From positions 23,023 through 87,022 of the forward strand of contig SWDT01000051.1 of the NCBI GenBank assembly GCA_009193035.1: a DNA stretch of 64,000 nt, given 5' to 3'. The stretch is from Halicephalobus mephisto (lineage: Eukaryota > Nematoda > Chromadorea > Rhabditida > Panagrolaimidae). Made by a program: the position numbers and the translations under genes. Of the stretch, positions 58,918-64,000 are shown piece after piece (position 1 is the first letter of the stretch; every line of letters starts with the position of its first letter). A model generated the notes under the pieces. The model made no database searches. It was given only the letters and a program-made list of their open reading frames with translations, and was not told the DNA's origin.

Positions 58918-59835
58918 TGGATGTGTAATCTCCATAATCAGAGATGTTCAAAACATTTTAGACTAAATATTTTTCTCTTTTTACTGAAGAGCACAAAAAG
59001 GAATACGTTACGTCAGACGATGTTCCTTGAATGTTGTGCTTATTTGATTAATATTGTTTTATGAATACGTAATCTCCATGATTGGAGATGTTCAGAACAT
59101 TTTAGACTAAATATTTTTCTCTTTTTACTGAAGAGCACAAAAAGGAATACGTTACACTAGACGATGTTCCTTGAATGTTGCGCTTATGTGATTAATATTG
59201 TTGTTATAAATACGTAATCTCCATGATTGGAGATGTTCAGAACATTTTAGACTAAATATTTTTCTCTTTTTACTGAAGAGCACAAAAAGGAATACGTTAC
59301 ATCAGACGATGTTCCTTGGATGTTACATTATTGCATCATAATATTGTTGTTATGAATACGTGGTCTCCATAATCGGAGATGTTCAGAGTACCCTAGGCTA
59401 GGTATTTTTCTCTCCTCTTACTGAAAAGCGTAAAAAGGAGCGTGTCACAACAGACGATGTTCCCTGGGTGTTACACTATTGCATCATAACATTGTTGTTA
59501 TTAATACGTAATCTTCATGATTGGAGATGTTCAGAACATTTTAGACTAAATATTTTTCTCTTTTTACTGAAGAGCACAAAAAGGAATATGTTACACTAGA
59601 CGATGTTCCTTGAATGTTGTGCTTATTTGATTAATATTGTTGTTATAAATACGTAATCTCCATGATTGGAGATGTTCAGAACATTTTAGACTAAATATTT
59701 TTCTCTTTTTAGTGAGGAACACAAAAAGGAATACTTTACGTCAGACGAAGTCCCCTGAGTGTTACACTATTGCTTCATAATATTGTTATGTATTACACTG
59801 TCTCTAGTTTTGATAAAAGACATAACAGACAACAG
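58918..59835 (+). repeat. Structured element, six-unit tandem array (possible ncRNA cluster)
   Basis: Units start at about 58930, 59073, 59218, 59364, 59512 and 59657 (143-148 nt spacing). Each has a 5' hairpin TCTCC-ATGATT-GGAGA, a closing stem AACATT (59096-59101 in unit 2) with AATGTT (59174-59179), an inner hairpin with loop ACTGA, and AAGGAA/TTCCTT. Unit 4 differs (AGTACCC with GGGTGTT) but still pairs. Only the last unit has the tail hairpin (TGTCT...AGACA) seen in singleton copy 2. Orientation as aligned; transcription not shown. Confidence 0.7.
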
Positions 59836-60280
59836 TTGTGAAAAAATAAAAAATCGAAATTTTATTATTTTACCAAAGTTGATTGAAATTCAAAGTTTTT
59901 ATGCTAAACCATGATTTAAGAAATTTTTAAAAATGCATTTTAAATCGAAAATTAATAATCAAGATTCGAAATCTGAACTTAACGCATTATTGTATACGAT
60001 TTTTGAAATGTTTCTTCTTCAAAATTTTGTCGTTTTTATGAAATCTAATAATCAGAATCTGATTCATTTTGGATTTTTCACGTTAGAATTTAACTCACGA
60101 ATTATTTAATTTTTTAAAATTTATTTAAATAATTAAAATTTTTTATTTTATTTAAAATCGAAACTATCCAATTTTGTGTTAAATATAATAATTAAAATTT
60201 TTTATTTTATTTAAATAATTAAAATTATTAAAAAAATTATTTTATTTAAATAATTGAAAAATTTTAATTTTCTTTGAAAA
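59836..60280. other. AT-rich spacer
   Basis: Degenerate A/T with TTTTTATTTTATTTAAATAA words; no gene. Confidence 0.4.
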
Positions 60281-60284
60281 TTCG

Positions 60285-61100
60285 AAAAATCCGCGAATTG
60301 CATCTTAGAGCGAAAAATATAAATGTTTATTTTTTTATAAAAAATTATAAATTATTTTTTAAAATAAAGTTTGATTTTTACTTTTTTTTATAAAAATTTT
60401 TTTTTAAATTCAAAAAACCCGCGAATTTCGTCTTAGAGCGAAAAATATAAATGTTTATTTTTTTTATAAAAAATTATAAATTATTTTTTAAAATAAAGTT
60501 TGATTTTTACTTTTTTTATAAAAATTTTCTTTGAAAATTCGAAAAATCCGCGAATTGCATCTTAGAGCGAAAAATATAAATGTTTATTTTTTTTATAAAA
60601 AAATTATAAATTATTTTTTAAAATAATGTTTGATTTTTACTTTTTTTATAAAAATTTTTTTTGAAAATTCAAAAAACCCGCGAATTTCGTCTTAGAGCGA
60701 AAAATATAAATGTTTATTTTTTTATAAAAAATTATAAATTATTTTTTAAATAATGTTGATTTTTACTTTTTTTATAAAAATTTTTTTTGAAAATTCAAAA
60801 AACCGCGCGAATTTCGTCTTAGAGCGAAAAATATAAATGTTTATTTTTTTATAAAAAATTAAAATTATTTTTTAAAATAATGTTTGATTTTTACTTTTTT
60901 TTAAAAATTTTTTTTGAAAATTCAAAAACCCGCGAATTTCGTCTTAGAGCGAAAAATATAAATGTTTATTTTTTTATAAAAAATTATAAATTATTTTTTA
61001 AAATAATGTTTGATTTTTACTTTTTTTATAAAAATTTTTTCTTTGAAAATTCAAAAAACCCGCGAATTTTGTCTTAGAGCGAAAAATACAAACGTTAAAT
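60285..61100. repeat. ~128-bp tandem repeat, seven copies
   Basis: CTTAGAGCGAAAAATA occurs at 60304, 60432, 60561, 60691, 60818, 60943 and 61073. The unit pairs a conserved CCCGCGAATTTCGTCTTAGA core with a long A/T tract, so base composition alternates strongly. Ends about 240 bp before the SWEET start codon. Confidence 0.9.
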
Positions 61101-61338
61101 TTGACCACAAGTTTGTAAAACCGAATTCTGAACTCAGAAAGAATCAACAGTTGTCGATTGAAAAGCGTTCATCCGGGTTTCCCCGATTTATTCGGACATA
61201 AACTGGATCTCTGTTCTACATTTGTCATCTATGGTCATTCTGGGTTCTCGAAAAGAAAAATTTGTTCTTGTTCGAAAAATTCCAACACATCAGGTTCCAT
61301 TTCGTAATCTTTTTTATTTTTTTATGTAATAAATTTCT

Positions 61339-62452
61339 ATGGATTTAATTGTTAATGTGTTATCTATAACAGCGACAGTTTCGACCATCGGATTATTTTG
61401 TTGTGGAATTCCTATTTGTCGAAGAATCCGACAACGAGGCTCGACAGAAGGCACCAGCGTGGCTCCGTTCCTCCTGACTTCGATCAGCTGCATCTGTTGG
61501 TTTGGTTACGGTATTATCAGAGATGACAACAGGTCATATTCGTCAACAGCATCGGATTCGTCTTCCAAAACATATATCTTGGGTATTTATTATTGCAAAC
61601 CAGAATTAAAGTAAGTTTTTTTCAGTTTTATATATAAATTCTAAATTTTCATATAAAAGCTTAATTTTCTGAAAATTTTCACATATCAATTTCAATTTTC
61701 TCTCAGAATTTTTTACAGAAACTATTTTAAAAGGTTTTTTATATATAAATTTTAGTTTTTTCATATAAAATAATTTTCTGAACTTTCTATATATCAATTT
61801 TAATTAATTTTCTCTCAGAGTTTTTCAGAAACTATTTTGAAAGGTTTTTTATATATAAATTCTAAATTTTTTCACATAGAAACTTAATTTTCTGGAAGTT
61901 TTGTTTCCATATCGCTGGGAAGTTGTCCAATTTCTGTCTGTCTCCAGAGTTTTTTTATTATCAACTTATAGAAGATATCTTGACTACTATTCAAAATGTA
62001 GTATTTTAATAGTATAAAAGTCTTTAATTTGTTTTCATATAAATTAATCTGGAAGTTTCAGTCGCAATGGCACTTTTTCGCTTAGAAGGAGAACTTGAAT
62101 CGGGTTAATCTATTCCTAGGAATTACCTTGGTTTGGCTTGAGGGCTAACGGTACATGTGTATTGTGTAGCCAACACTCCTGAGAGAATTCTGTTTTCCGA
62201 TGGAGGGAAACGTAAAAATTCTTCTGGGACGATCATCCTTGCACTGTTTCTGAATATGCGGGCGGGGCCACGATCGGGATCTCCCATTGGGTGTGAGCGT
62301 CGGTACCCCGTTGTGAAGTCCGCGACGAGAAAGCAGGACGGAAATCCTGCCATTTTTTCGTTTATATGTTGGTGATGAAGCTGGGGAGTGGTTGGCCAGA
62401 TGGGCTTTGCCTAACGGCATTTGTCCGAGACACGATTTTAACATGAAGGTAA
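61339..62452 (+). CDS. SWEET sugar transporter (MtN3/saliva), frame disrupted
   Basis: Exon 1 is 61339-61610. A SWEET carries sugars passively across a membrane through two three-helix MtN3 repeats. The first repeat is clear: VSTIGLFCCGIPICRRIRQR, then GTSVAPFLLTSISCICWFGY. It continues as VIFVNSIGFVFQNIYLGYLL, but in a frame shifted by one base near 61531, as if one G were missing (NR|VIF). A donor GTAAGT follows at 61611. The next exon (about 62062-62452, ending AAG|GTAAGT) still shows family fragments in different frames: NRVNLFLGITLVWL, PVVKSATRK, WLARWAL and HDFNMK. Later exons are not recognisable. Either a pseudogene or a gene in poorly resolved sequence; see findings. Confidence 0.7.
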
Positions 62453-62712
62453 GTGAAGTCTTTGAGATTTTATCAAAGTAGTCATTTTTCTCCAAAGAGT
62501 TTTAAGCTTTTTAATCTTTGTAAAATTATGTCAGGTCTCCAAACGGAGTTGCTGGCTCTGTTATATCGTGCTAGTGGCGATGTGATCATATATGTTTGCG
62601 TAATCCATTTATCGCTACACAAGTATGCGCTGTTCTTGTCAAGCAAAGGTCCCAATCGAAATCCTGTGATTTTTGCCTAAAATTGCGGTGTATTGAGCCA
62701 TTGATTCGAGAC
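62453..62712. other. Unresolved sequence after SWEET exon 2
   Basis: No coherent coding frame. Later SWEET exons would be expected here but cannot be read. Confidence 0.35.
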
Positions 62713-63419
62713 CTACAGTAGCGATTTAGGATTTTGGAAGTTTTCGAGATAGAGATGAGTTAGAGAGAGTGATGAAGGGAGCACTCACCTGTAGATGGGA
62801 TCCATTTCAGAACTAAGGCACCCAGGGATTATTTGGTGCTAGAGAGTCAGTCATAGGTTGAGTTTGATTCAGCGTTATGCGCCGCAAGATTTGAAATTAT
62901 ATTATGCCGTGTGGTGGGAACTTGTAGAATGCATTAGTTGCTCGAAAAGGAAATAAATCCGGATTTTTCTGTTGTAAATTCGGAACAATACAGTACGTAA
63001 TGGCGTGGTAACACAACCCTGTTTACGGATCGATACTCCGATGGAGCACGGAGTACCCTTGCACGGGAGGTGTGAGTGTGGCGGTGAGACAATGCTCGCG
63101 CAATACCTTCTGTCTTCCGAGAGAGAATGCCGAGATGTGTCGAGATTAGCAGGAACTCGTGTCCCAGTTGTTTGAAGTAAAAGACTGGTGCATATCGTTT
63201 CTAAGCAGCAACTTCGGAAGGTATGCGAGATAGCTGCTGCAGCACGACGAATACTCCCTCGCAGTGTACAACGCCTCACAATCCTCTCGACCTGCGGCGC
63301 TTCCGAAGACAAGTAACTCTTCAACAATCTAAGTGGCGCTTTCTCTCTTGATCGCCTCTCAGCGGATAAAAGCAGCCTTCTCGATAATTTATCTGTAAAT
63401 TATACTCCCCTAAGACTGT
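62713..63419 (-). mobile_element. Foldback MITE, copy 3, expanded by many insertions
   Basis: It follows the order of copy 1 from end to end: CTACAGTA..GATTTAGGATTTTG at the start, TTTTCTGTTGTAAATTC at 62964, ATACCTTCTG near 63101, GATAATTTATCT near 63383. It is about 707 bp against about 515 in the other copies. The extra length is spread as small insertions, and GC is raised. Confidence 0.6.
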
Positions 63420-64000
63420 CACGCCACCTTCGTGGCTGCATCTAGATATCAGTTTGAGGTGTTTCTCCTCCGACCGCGCTGTTTATGCCAGAGAAAGTAT
63501 AATATGGACTAGGTCGTGGGCGAGAAGTGTCTTGGCGAGTAACGCAGACGAGAGTCTGCCGCTCTTTGGAATTATGAACCGAACTTATTGTGAACGCACT
63601 AGCCAGGCTTCAAGAAGCTGCAATTGATATATATATCATAAAAGTTGTTTATCTTTTTGGTCGTCTAGAATCAGTGGTCAGAGAATGCGCGGGCGAATTT
63701 AAACCAAAGCACATCGAAAAATACATATAGAATTCTCTCTAATAGAAGGCATGGGAGCTCTTTTGACGACAGAATTTTCATTCTTCCTGATTATCCTATA
63801 TACCTTGACTGAGTTTCTTATTTCTTTTTTTTGCCCGGGTTGATTGCTCTCGATATCCAAGAAAGATAATCAAAGTATTTTTAGAGCCTTGTAATATACT
63901 CCCAGCAACGGTCCGGAGAGATTTTGCACACAGAACCGGAGAGAGAATATACACGACTCTCGTGTATATGAAAGTTAAATCAGTGAGATAGGTGCTGAGA
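63420..64000. other. Unresolved sequence to the window edge
   Basis: Composition is more even than the rest of the window, with short clean islands only. No gene, repeat family or RNA could be assigned. Confidence 0.35.

Noticed and set aside
59100..59180. Hammerhead ribozyme in the tandem array (CTGAAGA resembles CUGANGA)
   Set aside because: The following GAAA core and flanking stems are missing, and the motif is not kept in the singleton copies (ACTCAGG, ACTGAGG).
58918..59835. Spliced-leader RNA cluster
   Set aside because: Tandem 145-nt units near 100-nt size and a GTAATC word suggested it, but there is no SL1/SL2-like leader and no convincing Sm site in the right place.
62157..62375. 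A separate 72-aa gene
   Set aside because: It overlaps the damaged SWEET exon and includes its PVVKSATRK segment; better explained as part of that gene in a shifted frame.
62902..63327. A 141-aa minus-strand gene
   Set aside because: It lies entirely in the expanded MITE copy; no family resemblance.
1..64000. tRNA genes, CRISPR arrays, bacterial-type operons
   Set aside because: No T-arm/B-box consistent with a cloverleaf was found by eye; the direct repeats are AT satellites in a eukaryotic genome, not repeat-spacer arrays. A tRNAscan-SE run would be decisive for tRNAs.

Overview
This 64 kb window comes from a very AT-rich nematode genome, most likely a rhabditid. The evidence is two nematode-expanded glycosyltransferase-type families (GT92/DUF23 and DUF273), many introns of about 40-50 nt, acceptor-like TTTTCAG/ATTTTAG sequences directly upstream of several start codons (as expected for cis- or spliced-leader splicing), and several families of short inverted-repeat elements. 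All identifications come from reading the translated sequence; no database was searched. Exon coordinates were worked out by hand from GT/GC-AG boundaries, reading phase and family similarity.

Layout. 0-18 kb: two paralogous uncharacterised genes (695-2289 minus, 15445-17325 plus) enclose a solo-LTR-like element, a 5S rRNA gene, an aromatic amino-acid decarboxylase, a DUF273 gene and a GT92 gene. 18-25 kb: housekeeping genes. NDUFA8 (minus) is divergent from PIP4P/TMEM55, which is followed closely by TXNDC17 (operon-like). A small secreted ten-cysteine peptide gene lies on the minus strand. 25-36 kb: a 13-exon type I diacylglycerol kinase with a one-base frameshift, then a probable Thr/Ser-rich extracellular protein. 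36-45 kb: TACO1 (minus), then an ARAP-like PH/RhoGAP/RA/PH protein. 45-54 kb: a gene desert of AT-rich tandem repeats with a few GC-rich islands. 54-58 kb: a MEIOC-like gene. 58-64 kb: repeat arrays and a SWEET sugar transporter whose second half sits in sequence that looks insertion-rich.

The genes do not form one pathway. The strongest candidate for something new is a repeated element of about 150-190 nt, present singly near 7.85 kb and 14.7 kb and as a six-unit tandem array at 58.9-59.8 kb. Its copies share two stems in which both strands have changed together. It is either a structured non-coding RNA family or a structured mobile element. Other items of interest are the ten-cysteine peptide gene, two GC-AG introns, an AADC with Asp in place of the usual His before the PLP lysine, and repeats that duplicate a 5' splice site.
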